Positions 19,648 to 28,295 of a stretch of 41,757 bases of DNA are shown one piece after another; the stretch's first letter is position 1; each line of letters begins with the position of its first letter. The translations under genes were made by a program, and so were the position numbers. The DNA is from Trueperaceae bacterium. GTDB taxonomy: Bacteria > Deinococcota > Deinococci > Deinococcales > Trueperaceae. The notes under the pieces are model-generated. The model was given only the letters and a program-made list of their open reading frames with translations, ran no database searches and was not told the DNA's origin. The stretch is from positions 1 to 41,757 of the forward strand of contig JAABRX010000006.1 of assembly GCA_011390675.1 (NCBI GenBank), read 5' to 3'.

Positions 19648-21849
19648 TCAGTTGGGCAGTGCGGTGGCGGGCGCGAACGCCTCGTCCGCAGGGCGCGCCG
19701 GGGCGTACAGGAAGCCCTGGGCCTCGTCGCATTCGAGCTCGCGAAGCTGATCGCGCTGGCTGGCGGTCTCCACGCCTTCGGCCACCACGGTCAACCCGAG
19801 CCCACGACCGAGCGTGATCATCGCACGCAGCAGTTCGAGGTCGGCGGACCGGCGCGACCCGGCATCGATGCGGGCGACGAAGGCGCGGTCGATCTTGAGC
19901 GTGTCCAGCGGCAGATCGCGCAGCTGGGCGAGGTTCGTGTCGGCCGCACCGAAGTCGTCGAGCGCCACCTGGACGCCCATGGAGCGCAGTTCGCGCAGGC
20001 GCCCGGCGCCGCGCTCCCACGTGCGCCGGCCCGTCCGCTCGTGGATCTCGAGTTCGAGCAACCCGGGATGGAGCGACGCGCGATCGAGCGAGCGGTGGAC
20101 GATGCGCGCCAGGTCCTCGCGCTCCAGGACCTCGGGGCCGACGTTCACCGCCACCCGCCGCGGCGTCCCCTCGCGGTACCACTGCGCCGCCTGCCGGGTC
20201 GCCCGATCGAGCACGCGTTCGAACAGCGCGTCGCCGAGCCGCGCCCGCTCCAGGTCGGGGAGGAACGCCGCGGGCGGCAACAGACCCTCGGTCGGGTGGT
20301 TCCAGCGCACCAGGCCTTCGACGCCGGTGACGCTGTCGCCGTCGAGGCGCACGCGGGGCTGGTAGTGGAGCAGCAACTGATCGTCGGCGAACGCCGCGTG
20401 CAGCGCCCGTTCGCGACCCGTTCGGGCGCGCGCGGCCGCGTCGAGCTCGGGGTCGGCGAACGCGAAGCGCCCGCCTCCGGCGCGCTGCGCGGTCGCCACC
20501 GCCTCCTCGGCCGCGGCGAACACGTCCGCCGGACGCGCGTGCGCCGGAGCGATCGCGACCCCGGCCGAGGCGGACAGCTCGACCCGCAACGAACCGTCGT
20601 CGAAGGGTCGCGCGACCCACGCGAGCAGCTTCTCGACGACCGGAAGCGCGGCGTCGGGCGCGTCGAGGTCGGAGAGGACGGCGAGGAAGGTCCCCCGATC
20701 GATGCGCGAGAGCGTGTCGCTGCGGCGCAGCGCGCGCTGGAGGCGCCGTGCGGCCTCGCGCACGATGCGCTCGCCGCGGCGCGGGTCCATGGTCGCGTGG
20801 ACGAAATCGAAGTGATCGAGCACGATCGCGACCGCCGCGACGACGCGTCCGTGGCGCCGAGCCTGCCGCGCGGCCTGATGGAGCCGGTCCTCGGCGACCT
20901 CGCGGGTCGGAAGGCCGGTGCCCGCGTCGACGCCCTTGAAGGCCGCGGCGACGTCGCCGGCGTCGACCGCCGCGGCCGCCTCGGCGTGCTGCGCACCCAC
21001 GGCGCGCACGACGCCGTGCAGCGCGACGACGCCCGCTTCGGCCGCAGACCAGCTCACGGCCGCGAAGTCCTCGACGCGCTGCGTCTGGCCATCTGCGCCG
21101 ACGATCCGGTACCGATCGCGCCGGCTGCCTCCGTCGACGCGCAGCGCGCTCCAGCGCGCGAGCACGCCCTGCCGGTCGTCGGGGTGCACGCGCTCGACGA
21201 GCCCCTCGGCGATCAGCGTAGCGGCCTCGACGCCGAGGACGGCGCGGCACGAGTCGCCGACCCACGTGATCTGCACCCGTCCGGACGCGTCCACCAGCGC
21301 GCCGTACGCGAACCAGCCACCCTCACCGCCGAGGTCGCCGACGAGTTGACGCGCCGCTTCCTCGGCGCTGCGGGCGTTGACCTGGTCGGTGACGTCGCGC
21401 AGTACGGTGACCACGTGCCCGGTGCGGCCGCGCACGTCGCGCAGCGGGTGGTGCCGCTGCTCGCACCAGAACAGCGAGCCATCGGCGCGGTAGTTGCGCA
21501 GCGTGACCGTGGTCGCGCGCCCGTCGCGGATCGCCTCGCGGACGTCGCGCACGGCGTCCTGATCGGTGTCGTTGCGCAAGAGGAAGCCGAGGTCGCGCCC
21601 GACCGCGTCCGCCGGCGGGTAGCCGGTGAGGTCGCCGAAGCCGGGCGCGACGTGGACCACCGGCTGCCCGACGCGCCGCACGTCGCTGACGACGAAGGTC
21701 TCGCCGGCGAGCATGTCGGTGAGCGGGCGCACCAGGTCTTCGACGTCGCTCTCCTCGGGGAACCCCGACAACACCCGTTCCCGCAAGCGCGCGAGGCGCA
21801 CGGGATCGAGGTGGGCGGCGGGGGTGCGGTGGGGTTCGGCGTCGGCCAT
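19648..21849 (-). CDS. PAS/LOV-like + PAS + degenerate GGDEF + EAL signalling protein
   Basis: A 733-aa cytoplasmic sensor probably acting as a c-di-GMP phosphodiesterase. A PAS domain at about 51-150 looks like a LOV domain (GFGDLTGY, then [10 protein letters not shown]), but the photoactive cysteine position is L87 (GRDLGFL in place of GRNCRFL). A second PAS-like region covers about 170-280. The GGDEF domain is degenerate: IDRGTF replaces the signature near residue 385, so cyclase activity is unlikely. The EAL domain keeps E511 (as EGL), the Asn of VAVNV, DD at 631-632 in LDDFG, K652, the Glu of VVAEGVET and the Gln of EAQGFL, so it is probably active. The ATG at 21849 has no clear Shine-Dalgarno; other starts upstream are possible. 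Confidence 0.88.
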   Translation of the reverse strand: MADAEPHRTPAAHLDPVRLARLRERVLSGFPEESDVEDLVRPLTDMLAGETFVVSDVRRVGQPVVHVAPGFGDLTGYPPADAVGRDLGFLLRNDTDQDAVRDVREAIRDGRATTVTLRNYRADGSLFWCEQRHHPLRDVRGRTGHVVTVLRDVTDQVNARSAEEAARQLVGDLGGEGGWFAYGALVDASGRVQITWVGDSCRAVLGVEAATLIAEGLVERVHPDDRQGVLARWSALRVDGGSRRDRYRIVGADGQTQRVEDFAAVSWSAAEAGVVALHGVVRAVGAQHAEAAAAVDAGDVAAAFKGVDAGTGLPTREVAEDRLHQAARQARRHGRVVAAVAIVLDHFDFVHATMDPRRGERIVREAARRLQRALRRSDTLSRIDRGTFLAVLSDLDAPDAALPVVEKLLAWVARPFDDGSLRVELSASAGVAIAPAHARPADVFAAAEEAVATAQRAGGGRFAFADPELDAAARARTGRERALHAAFADDQLLLHYQPRVRLDGDSVTGVEGLVRWNHPTEGLLPPAAFLPDLERARLGDALFERVLDRATRQAAQWYREGTPRRVAVNVGPEVLEREDLARIVHRSLDRASLHPGLLELEIHERTGRRTWERGAGRLRELRSMGVQVALDDFGAADTNLAQLRDLPLDTLKIDRAFVARIDAGSRRSADLELLRAMITLGRGLGLTVVAEGVETASQRDQLRELECDEAQGFLYAPARPADEAFAPATALPN

Positions 21850-21879
21850 GGTGTCGGCGGTCGCGGGCGGCGACCGCGC

Positions 21880-21885
21880 ACCGTA
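21880..21885 (-). promoter_or_regulatory. Possible -10 for the GGDEF/EAL gene
   Basis: TACGGT on the minus strand, 30 nt upstream of the ATG at 21849. It fits TANNNT but has no -35 and no leaderless spacing. Apart from this, the palindrome at 22064 and the trxB promoter, I see nothing else in the 299-bp gap 21850-22148. Confidence 0.3.
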
Positions 21886-22063
21886 CCCCTTCGGGCCACG
21901 GTCGGCGGACGTCCCTCGAGGACCCGTGTCCGCCCGTCCGGCCTCCCAACCCGACGGGCGCGGGCACTCATCCCACGCTCTTCCAGCGACGAAGGTACCA
22001 CCACCGCACGGGCGGCAACGTGAAGGATGCCCGTCCCCTGCGTGAAGTCGACCCCTGCCGAAG

Positions 22064-22094
22064 CCCCTTGGATACCCCACCCCGGTATAAGGGG
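22064..22094. promoter_or_regulatory. AT-containing palindrome upstream of trxB
   Basis: Arms CCCCTT-GG-ATACC (22064-22076) and GGTATAAGGGG (22084-22094) pair over 11 bp with a 2-nt bulge and a 7-nt loop. It lies 28 bp upstream of the trxB -10-like element. It stands out from the GC-rich surroundings and could be an operator for a redox or stress regulator. Confidence 0.45.
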
Positions 22095-22121
22095 CGACGC
22101 GCCCGCCGCGGCACCCGGTGC

Positions 22122-22127
22122 TACGCT
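22122..22127 (+). promoter_or_regulatory. -10-like element for trxB
   Basis: TACGCT, 21 nt before the GTG at 22149, with AGGAGGAG (22139-22146) in between. This predicts a very short leader that just holds the Shine-Dalgarno. Confidence 0.5.
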
Positions 22128-22148
22128 CCGGTGAAACGAGGAGGAGCC

Positions 22149-23108
22149 GTGACCCGAACCCCTACTACATGCGACGTACTCGTCATCGGCGGTGGCCCGG
22201 CGGGCCTGACCGCAGGCATCTACGCCGGCCGCGGACAGCTCGACGTCGTGATCGTCGAGCGCGGCCTTCCGGGTGGCCAGATCGCCCAGACCGAAGAGGT
22301 CGAGAACTACCCCGGCTTCCCCGAGCCCGTGTCCGGTCCAGAACTCGCGCAACGGATGGTCGCGCAGGCGGAGCGCTTCGGCTCCAAGATCGTGATGGAC
22401 GAGATCGAGAGCGTCGCGCGCGCTGGGGACGGGTTCCTGGTCCGGGGCTACGAGCGCGATTACGCGGCCAAGGCGGTGATCGTCGCCACCGGCGCCAACC
22501 CGCGTCGGCTCGGGGTCCCCGGGGAGGACACCTTCTACGGCCGCGGGGTGTCGACCTGCGCCACCTGCGACGGCTTCTTCTACCGCGGCAAGCACGTGGT
22601 CGTCGTCGGTGGTGGCGACGCCGCCGTCGAGGAGGGGCTGTTCCTGACCAAGTTCGCCGACACCGTCACCGTCGTGCACCGCCGCGACGAGCTGCGCGCG
22701 AACAAGGTCGCGCAGGAGCGCGCGTTCGCGAACCCCAAGATGCGCTTCGTCTGGAACACGGTCGTCGAAGAGGTGCTCGGCGACGGCGGCCTCGTCGTCG
22801 GCGTACGCACCCGCGACGTCGTGACCGGCGAGACCGGAACGATCGACACGGACGGCGTGTTCATCTACATCGGCCACGTGCCCAACACCGGGTACCTGCA
22901 GGGCACCGTCGCCCTCAACGACCACGGCTACGTCGCCGTGCGCGACGAGATCTTCACCGACGTCGAGGGCCTCTTCGCAGCAGGCGACGTGGCGGACGAG
23001 GTCTACCGGCAGCTGTCGACGAGCGTCGGTGCCGGCACCCGCGCGGCCATGGCGGCCGAGCGCTGGCTCGCCGAACGCGAAGTGCCCGAGCCGGTCGCCG
23101 CCGGCTGA
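22149..23108 (+). CDS. trxB: Thioredoxin reductase
   Basis: A 319-aa FAD- and NADPH-dependent disulfide reductase that keeps thioredoxin reduced. It has the FAD-binding [17 protein letters not shown], redox-active C137-A-T-C140 followed by DG, the NADPH motif [13 protein letters not shown] with HRRDELRA, and the C-terminal FAD block [20 protein letters not shown]. The length matches low-molecular-weight bacterial TrxB. The GTG at 22149 follows a strong AGGAGGAG. It forms a single-gene unit that converges on the SPOR gene, with a small hairpin between them. A palindrome upstream may be its operator. Confidence 0.97.
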   Translation: MTRTPTTCDVLVIGGGPAGLTAGIYAGRGQLDVVIVERGLPGGQIAQTEEVENYPGFPEPVSGPELAQRMVAQAERFGSKIVMDEIESVARAGDGFLVRGYERDYAAKAVIVATGANPRRLGVPGEDTFYGRGVSTCATCDGFFYRGKHVVVVGGGDAAVEEGLFLTKFADTVTVVHRRDELRANKVAQERAFANPKMRFVWNTVVEEVLGDGGLVVGVRTRDVVTGETGTIDTDGVFIYIGHVPNTGYLQGTVALNDHGYVAVRDEIFTDVEGLFAAGDVADEVYRQLSTSVGAGTRAAMAAERWLAEREVPEPVAAG

Positions 23109-23121
23109 GCGCTCGGCGCTC
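23107..23121. terminator. Small hairpin between convergent trxB and the SPOR gene
   Basis: A 6-bp inverted repeat (GAGCGC, TCG loop, GCGCTC) starts at the trxB stop codon and lies before the SPOR gene stop at 23125. It is short and lacks a T-run. Confidence 0.3.
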
Positions 23122-23124
23122 CGA

Positions 23125-24447
23125 CTATCGCGCGACGAAGTCGACGAGCACCAGCTCGTCGCCGTCGCGCAAGAGCAGGTAGCGCCCGTCGCTCCACAAC
23201 GGGGTGCCGGGAACCGCCCGCCAACCAGAGCCACCGCCTTCGGGCCGCCAGCGCACGAACGGACCGTCGACCTCGAGCACCGCGCCGTCCCACGCGAACG
23301 GCCCGGAGGCCGGTCCGTCGGTGCGGACGCGCTCGCCCAGGTCGGCCGGTGGCCACCACGTGGGGTCGGCCCCATCGACGGGCTCGGGGCCGCTGGCGAA
23401 CAAGCCGCTCGCGGCGTCGCCCAGCGCCCGCACGTCGCCGGCGTCGCGGCCCGAGCGGTCGGCGACCTCCGCCACGACGACGGTCGGCGGCGGCGCGCCC
23501 CCGGGCAGGTACGAGGCCGCTTCGACCGTCGCGGGGTCGGCCCCCGCGCCGGTGGCGACCAGCTGGACCGTGGCGGCCGCGAAGGCAGCGCGCACGTCGT
23601 CGCCGTCGTCCGGCCACGTCGCCGGCCAGAGCGGCCGATCGCGCAGCAACCACAGCGCCACCTCGGGTGGCCCGTCGGTCGCTGCGCGCTGCGGCGCGTC
23701 CGGCGCGATCGGCGTATCTTCGGTCGCTTCACCGGCCGCCTCACCGGCCGCCTCACCGGCTGCCTCGGCGTCGCCCGGTTCCGTCTCCCCTCCGGGTTCC
23801 TCGGTCTCGACCTCACGCTCGGCCGGCGGTTCGGAGGCGGGCTCGGTCGCCGCGTCGCCGTCCGCTGGCGCGCCGGTCAGGTCGACGAACGGGACCTCGA
23901 GGAGCTCCGCGCCGGTCGGTTCGGGACGGACGGCGAGCGGCACCGCGCGCCACGCGGCGACCGTCCGCACGTCGCCGGCCTGCACGAGGACGTAGGTCGG
24001 CTGGAGCGGCGCGCCGACGCTCTGGACGCGCAGCGCGATCCCCTCGCCGGGCCACGGCGCCACGTGGAGGTCGACGTCGGACGCCGCTCCCTGCCAGAGC
24101 ACCCGCGGGGCCTGCGGCATCACCCCATCGGGGATGACCTCGGCCAGCGCCGGGACCGGCCGGGCGCCGCCCACGTCGGGCATGGAGGCCGCGTAGCGCG
24201 CGGCCGCGGCCCGGTTCCCGAAGGCACCCACCCGCACGCGGTACACGTCCCCTTGACCGCCGGTCGATCGCACCACGTACGCCGGGTAGCCCTCCCGCAA
24301 GAGCGCGCGCGAGAGGTCGAGCGCCGCCGCCTGCTCCGACACCGCGATCGCCTGGACGGTGAAGGCGATCGTCTGCGCCCCCGCCGTCGCCCCCGCCACG
24401 AGCGTCCACGCGACGACGGCGAAGACGCACGCACGCAGCGGGTGCAT
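23125..24447 (-). CDS. Secreted SPOR-domain protein
   Basis: A 440-aa protein with a signal peptide (about residues 1-25, ending near TAGAQT) and a SPOR-like peptidoglycan-binding domain at about 26-95 (two beta-alpha halves, with VYRVRVGAFGNRAAA typical of the fold). Middle and C-terminal domains are not recognised. A low-complexity Glu/Ala/Gly linker around 210-250 includes a GEAA repeat. It probably sits at the cell wall or septum. The ATG at 24447 lies 5 nt after the stop of the ABC permease gene, so it is the last gene of that operon. Whether it works with the exporter is unknown. Confidence 0.72.
   Translation of the reverse strand: MHPLRACVFAVVAWTLVAGATAGAQTIAFTVQAIAVSEQAAALDLSRALLREGYPAYVVRSTGGQGDVYRVRVGAFGNRAAAARYAASMPDVGGARPVPALAEVIPDGVMPQAPRVLWQGAASDVDLHVAPWPGEGIALRVQSVGAPLQPTYVLVQAGDVRTVAAWRAVPLAVRPEPTGAELLEVPFVDLTGAPADGDAATEPASEPPAEREVETEEPGGETEPGDAEAAGEAAGEAAGEATEDTPIAPDAPQRAATDGPPEVALWLLRDRPLWPATWPDDGDDVRAAFAAATVQLVATGAGADPATVEAASYLPGGAPPPTVVVAEVADRSGRDAGDVRALGDAASGLFASGPEPVDGADPTWWPPADLGERVRTDGPASGPFAWDGAVLEVDGPFVRWRPEGGGSGWRAVPGTPLWSDGRYLLLRDGDELVLVDFVAR
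23727..23762. repeat. Three 12-bp tandem repeats inside the SPOR gene
   Basis: Three near-identical 12-bp units (consensus CCTCACCGGCCG) encode a GEAA repeat on the minus strand. Slippage here would change the linker length in frame. Confidence 0.85.
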
Positions 24448-24452
24448 GGCGA

Positions 24453-25226
24453 TCAGAAGTCCTTGCGTTCGAAGACGATCACGGCGGCCGCCGCGAAGGC
24501 CGCGCAGTAGAAGGCGATCAGAGCGACGACCCACCCGAGGTCGGCGGCCGGGGCCACGTACGCGGACAACTGGGTGGTGAGCAGGTACGGGGTCAGCGAC
24601 GGGAGCACGACCAGCAGCTCCATCACGATCAGGCTGGCCAGCGTGGCGAGCGCCCCGGCCGCGGCGTTCATGAAGAGGACCGCGAACAACACCGAGAGCA
24701 GCGCCACCGGCACGAGCGCGTACGCGGCGGTCAGGTAGGCGCGCAGCACCTCGCCCAGCGCCGCCGCGGGCGTCATCATGCCGGCTCCGAGGAGGCCGTC
24801 GCGCCCCAACCCGGTGCCCCCGAAGAACTCGCCGAAGCCGAAGAAGGCGCCCGCGGCGAGCGAGGTGAGCAGGAACCACGCGAGCGTCAGGAACGGGATC
24901 GCCGCCGCCACCAGGACCTTGGCGAGCATCCACTGGGAGCGGGTGACGGGCCTCAGCAGAACGGTCGGCAGCGTTCCGTGTTGGATCTCCAAGCCCAGGA
25001 GCTCGCCGGCCGCGATGGCCACGAGCAGCGGCAACAGGAACGCCATGCTCGAGAGCAGCGCGAGCGCGGGCACCTGGAACCCCGAGACGATGTAGAAGCC
25101 GTAGACGTCGAACACCCCTGGGGCGTACGCCCACAGGATCGGGAACAGCGCGAGCAGCACCAGTCCGAAGCGCACCGACACGAGCCGACCCAGCTTGCCG
25201 AACTCCATCGCCAGCAGCGGGATCAC
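24453..25226 (-). CDS. ABC-2 type transporter permease
   Basis: A 257-aa integral membrane protein with about six helices. It has the ABC-2 pattern, including ELLGLEIQHGTLPTVLLRPVTR between helices 2 and 3, the region that contacts the ATPase. It forms an exporter with the ATPase encoded just upstream; the GTG at 25226 overlaps that gene's stop (GTGA). The substrate cannot be told from sequence. Families with this layout handle antibiotics, polysaccharides, sodium (NatB-like) or unknown lipids. It is followed after 5 nt by the SPOR gene. Confidence 0.88.
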   Translation of the reverse strand: MIPLLAMEFGKLGRLVSVRFGLVLLALFPILWAYAPGVFDVYGFYIVSGFQVPALALLSSMAFLLPLLVAIAAGELLGLEIQHGTLPTVLLRPVTRSQWMLAKVLVAAAIPFLTLAWFLLTSLAAGAFFGFGEFFGGTGLGRDGLLGAGMMTPAAALGEVLRAYLTAAYALVPVALLSVLFAVLFMNAAAGALATLASLIVMELLVVLPSLTPYLLTTQLSAYVAPAADLGWVVALIAFYCAAFAAAAVIVFERKDF

Positions 25227-26209
25227 GAGCGCGCTCCACGGCCTGGGCGCCCGTAGGCCGGCACGTCGGCCATGGTGCGCCGAACCCGCTCGGCCTCGAC
25301 CTGCTCGCGGTAGTGCGCGCGCAGGTCGAAGACGTCGCGCCCCAGGTCGAAGACGTCGATGCCCGCCCCGACGAGGAGCGGCGCCAGCCGCGCGACCTGG
25401 TCGTCGGCCGTGAGCGCGACGATGACCTCGGCGCCCCGAGCGTGCGCTTCGCGCACCCAGGGCTGCGCGCGCAGCAGCGCCACCGCCGACGGCGCGTCCG
25501 AGACGTGCGCGCGGTGGCGCGCGCGGCGCTCGCTCAGGTCGACCTGGTCGATGAGCGCCCCTTCCTCCATCAAGCCCACGTGGTGGCAGTACGCGACCAC
25601 CTCGTCGAGGTGGTGGGTCGAGAGCAGCACCGCCGTGCCCTCCGAGGCCGCCTCGCGCAACACCCGGTGGACGAGGTGGAGCGAGAGCGGGTCCATCCCC
25701 GAAGCCGGCTCGTCGAGCACCAGGACCTCCGGTCGCGTCAGCAGCGCCGAGGCCACGCCCAACCTCTGGCGCATCCCGAGCGAGTAGACGCCCACGGGTC
25801 GGTCGGCGGCGGGCGTGAGCTCCATGCGCTCGAGCACCTCGTCGATCCGGCGGTCGGCGACGCCGCCCGCCAGGCGACCGTGGAGCCGCAGGTTGCGGCG
25901 CCCGGTGAGGTACGGGTAGAACGCCGCTGGCGCCTCGACGACGGCGCCCAACCGGCGCCGCACCGAGGGTCGCTCGTGCGGGTCCTCGCCCAACATGCGC
26001 ACGGTGCCCGACGAGGGGAACGCCAGCCCCGAGACCAACCGGATCACGGTGGTCTTCCCGGCACCGTTCGGACCGACGAGGGCGTACACCTCGCCGGCGC
26101 GCACCTGGAAGGTCAGGTCGCGGACGATCGGCCGCTTCCCGTACCGCTTCGTGAGCCGGACCGTCTCGATGGCGGGGGGGCGCGCGTCCGCGCGCGGTGG
26201 ATCCGTCAT
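25223..26209 (-). CDS. ABC transporter ATP-binding protein
   Basis: A 328-aa ATPase partner of the ABC-2 permease. It has Walker A GPNGAGKTT, signature YSLGMRQRLG, Walker B VLVLDEP with a following ASGMDP, and switch histidine in LLSTHHLDE. A C-terminal domain of about 100 residues follows the cassette, as in NatA/CcmA-like exporters. The ATG at 26209 lies 16 nt after a TACGCT hexamer, with a short GAGG-like Shine-Dalgarno in between. It starts a three-gene operon of ATPase, permease and SPOR protein. Confidence 0.93.
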   Translation of the reverse strand: MTDPPRADARPPAIETVRLTKRYGKRPIVRDLTFQVRAGEVYALVGPNGAGKTTVIRLVSGLAFPSSGTVRMLGEDPHERPSVRRRLGAVVEAPAAFYPYLTGRRNLRLHGRLAGGVADRRIDEVLERMELTPAADRPVGVYSLGMRQRLGVASALLTRPEVLVLDEPASGMDPLSLHLVHRVLREAASEGTAVLLSTHHLDEVVAYCHHVGLMEEGALIDQVDLSERRARHRAHVSDAPSAVALLRAQPWVREAHARGAEVIVALTADDQVARLAPLLVGAGIDVFDLGRDVFDLRAHYREQVEAERVRRTMADVPAYGRPGRGARS

Positions 26210-26225
26210 GGGCGCCTCACCGGCG

Positions 26226-26231
26226 AGCGTA
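26226..26231 (-). promoter_or_regulatory. -10-like element for the ABC exporter operon
   Basis: TACGCT on the minus strand, 16 nt before the ATG at 26209, leaving a leader of about 10 nt. Confidence 0.5.
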
Positions 26232-26264
26232 CACGCCCCGTCGATGAGGCCGGGATGGCATCGT

Positions 26265-27710
26265 TCACGCCCCGCCGGGCGCTTCGGCCTCCTCCGCGGC
26301 GAGCGCGTCGAGCACGACGTCGACCGCACGCTCGACGGCGCGGTCGAGGTCGGCCGTGTCGACGACCGCCACCCCCTCGCGCTCGGCCTGCTTGAGGACG
26401 AACTCCTGGATCATGCGGATCTCGGGGAAGTGCTCCAGGTACTCGGCGCTCGGGCGCCCCTTCGCGCGCGCCTCGCGACGCCCGAAGTTCTCGCGGTGGT
26501 CGTCCTCGTCCGGTACGGCGAGCACCATTTCGGCGACCAGCGCCGCCTCGAACCCCACGCGTGGCGAGAGCCCGGGAACCAGGTGCGTCCCCTCGACGAC
26601 CAGGGACGTCCCTTCGGTGAGGTGGCGACCGATGATCGCGTCGATCGCCGTCCCCATCTGATGCACCTGCGCCTGGAACCCGCGCACGACGCGCTTGCGC
26701 TTGGGCTTCGCGTTCTCGACCTCGTCCGGAAGCAGCTCGGCGCGCCAGGCCGCGTAGCTCGACGCGTGGAGCACCGGGCTCAACTCCGCGCTGATCAGCG
26801 ACCGCAGCGCTTGCCGGACGCTGTCGGTGGACACGACGCGCGGGATGCCGAGGCGGTACCCGAGCTCGGCGGCGAGCACGGACTTGCCCACGCCCGCCGC
26901 CCCGGAGACGATGACGATCACCGGTCGCTGGGAGCGGCGCAGGGCGCGCAGCAGGTCGTAGCGGCGCGCGAACTCCTCGCCCGCCTCCTCGTGGACGAGC
27001 CGCCGCACGAGGGCGCGCACCCGCTCGGGACGCACCTCCGCCACCCCCAGGCGCCACAGCTGGTCCTCGGTGCGCCGCGCCAGACGATGCGAGAGCTCGG
27101 GGTCGAGGCCGACCGCCAGCAGCGACTGCGCGAGCACGCCGCGGGAGAACGGCAGCCCCGCCGTGCCCCCCTCCTCGACGATCACCAGCTCGGCGGCAAG
27201 CGCGAGGGCCGCCTCGTAGCGCGCGCGCACGTCGCGCCCGTAGCGGGCTTCGAGCGCCGAGGCGACGCGCTGGTAGAGCTCGCGCTGCGGCACCTCGCGG
27301 CGGCCGTCGGCACGCAACCCCAGCTCCACCTGGCGCACCACCCCGTGCGCCTCCTTGAAGGCGAGGTCGAGCTTCTCGAGCGACGCGGCCAAGCGGCGGC
27401 GCGAGAACCCGTCGCGGCGCCCCCCGGCGCCGACCACCTCGAGACCGACGAACGGCGGCGTCTGACGCGCGAGCGCCTCGGCCGCCTCCGCTCCGGCCTC
27501 GGCGCCGGCGGACCGGCCCAGACGCGCCATCAACTCCGCGAGCGAGACGCTCTTGTCCCCGCGTTGGCGGTAGTGCTTCTCGACGTCGAGCGCGATGCGC
27601 ATGGCCGCGTCGGTGGAGACGCCGGCGGCTTGCAGCGACTCCACGAGCGGACCCAGACCGAAGGCGTGGCGCCGCTCGCCGTCGACGATGCGCAGGTCGC
27701 GCCGCTTCAC
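26265..27710 (-). CDS. P-loop kinase with repeated ATP-cone-like domains (2-phosphoglycerate kinase-like)
   Basis: A 481-aa protein. The C-terminal half is a P-loop kinase with Walker A at about 270-277 (GAAGVGKS, K276), then RVVSTDSVRQALR and LVVEGTHLVPG, as in 2-phosphoglycerate kinase-like proteins. The N-terminal half looks like up to three ATP-cone-type regulatory segments (about 1-65, 93-170 and 185-255), judging from repeated basic-hydrophobic starts such as GFSRRRLAASLEK and PFSRGVLAQSLL. In methanogens, 2-phosphoglycerate kinase feeds cyclic 2,3-diphosphoglycerate synthesis; the role in this bacterium is unknown. The GTG start overlaps the Nudix stop (GTGA), so the genes are coupled. 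Confidence 0.75.
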   Translation of the reverse strand: MKRRDLRIVDGERRHAFGLGPLVESLQAAGVSTDAAMRIALDVEKHYRQRGDKSVSLAELMARLGRSAGAEAGAEAAEALARQTPPFVGLEVVGAGGRRDGFSRRRLAASLEKLDLAFKEAHGVVRQVELGLRADGRREVPQRELYQRVASALEARYGRDVRARYEAALALAAELVIVEEGGTAGLPFSRGVLAQSLLAVGLDPELSHRLARRTEDQLWRLGVAEVRPERVRALVRRLVHEEAGEEFARRYDLLRALRRSQRPVIVIVSGAAGVGKSVLAAELGYRLGIPRVVSTDSVRQALRSLISAELSPVLHASSYAAWRAELLPDEVENAKPKRKRVVRGFQAQVHQMGTAIDAIIGRHLTEGTSLVVEGTHLVPGLSPRVGFEAALVAEMVLAVPDEDDHRENFGRREARAKGRPSAEYLEHFPEIRMIQEFVLKQAEREGVAVVDTADLDRAVERAVDVVLDALAAEEAEAPGGA

Positions 27711-28279
27711 GCCGCCGCCTCGCGCCCCGCGAGCCGGTCGAGCAGGTCCCGGACGACGTTGCCGGTCAGGCCCCACACCTCGTGGTCCCCGATCCGATAG
27801 CGGTACAGCTGGCGCACGACCCCGTCGTGCAAGCGCTCCTCCAGCGTGGGCCGACACGCCGCGAGTTCCGCGAGCGGCAGCGTGAACGCACCGGCCACCT
27901 CGCCCGGGTCGAGGCGGAGCGGCGCGGGCCACGCGACGCGCGCGACCACCGGGGTGGCCACGAGACCGAAGGGCGAGGGGCGATCGTCCAGGGTCCCCAG
28001 CACGTCGTGCGGTTCCACGACGAGCCCGACCTCTTCGTGCATCTCGCGGAGCGCAGCGGTCACCACGTCCTCACCCGGTTCCAGCCGCCCCCCGGGAAAC
28101 GCGACCTGACCCGCGTGGCGCACCAGGCCGGCGGCGCGCACGGTGAAGAGCAGCCGCAAGCCATCGAGGGTCTCGAGGACCGGCACCAGGACCGCGGCGC
28201 GACCGTGGCCGGCGAGCTCGAGCCTGTGGCCCGGCACCGCCATGGCGCGCTCGACGTCGGCGATCCTCCAGCCGTTCAC
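27707..28279 (-). CDS. Nudix hydrolase, CoA pyrophosphatase-like
   Basis: A 190-aa Nudix enzyme. The Nudix box reads GRLEPGEDVVTAALREMHEEVGL, split here as GRLEPGED and AALREMHEEVGL. The preceding LLFTVRAAGLVRHAGQVAFPGG matches the CoA-pyrophosphatase subgroup (NudL/PCD1-like). It probably hydrolyses CoA or related diphosphates. The GTG at 28279 has GGAGGG 7 nt upstream. It lies 16 nt after mazG and overlaps the kinase gene, so all three look like one operon for nucleotide and cofactor clean-up. Confidence 0.9.
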   Translation of the reverse strand: MNGWRIADVERAMAVPGHRLELAGHGRAAVLVPVLETLDGLRLLFTVRAAGLVRHAGQVAFPGGRLEPGEDVVTAALREMHEEVGLVVEPHDVLGTLDDRPSPFGLVATPVVARVAWPAPLRLDPGEVAGAFTLPLAELAACRPTLEERLHDGVVRQLYRYRIGDHEVWGLTGNVVRDLLDRLAGREAAA

Positions 28280-28295
28280 CCCGCGACCCTCCGGT

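Noticed and set aside
16567-22023. 1818-codon plus-strand open frame
   Set aside because: A shadow of the DUF3810, M3 peptidase and GGDEF/EAL genes.
22068-22091. TTGGAT and TATAAG as a trxB promoter pair
   Set aside because: They are only 12 bp apart, too close for a sigma-70 promoter; the palindrome and downstream TACGCT explain the region better.
23727-23762. Tandem 12-bp repeats as a CRISPR-like array
   Set aside because: The repeats have no spacers, lie in frame within a coding sequence and encode a simple GEAA linker.
24448-25239. Fusion of the SPOR protein with upstream coding sequence
   Set aside because: The open frame continues upstream only as a shadow of the ABC permease; a signal peptide begins at the ATG at 24447.
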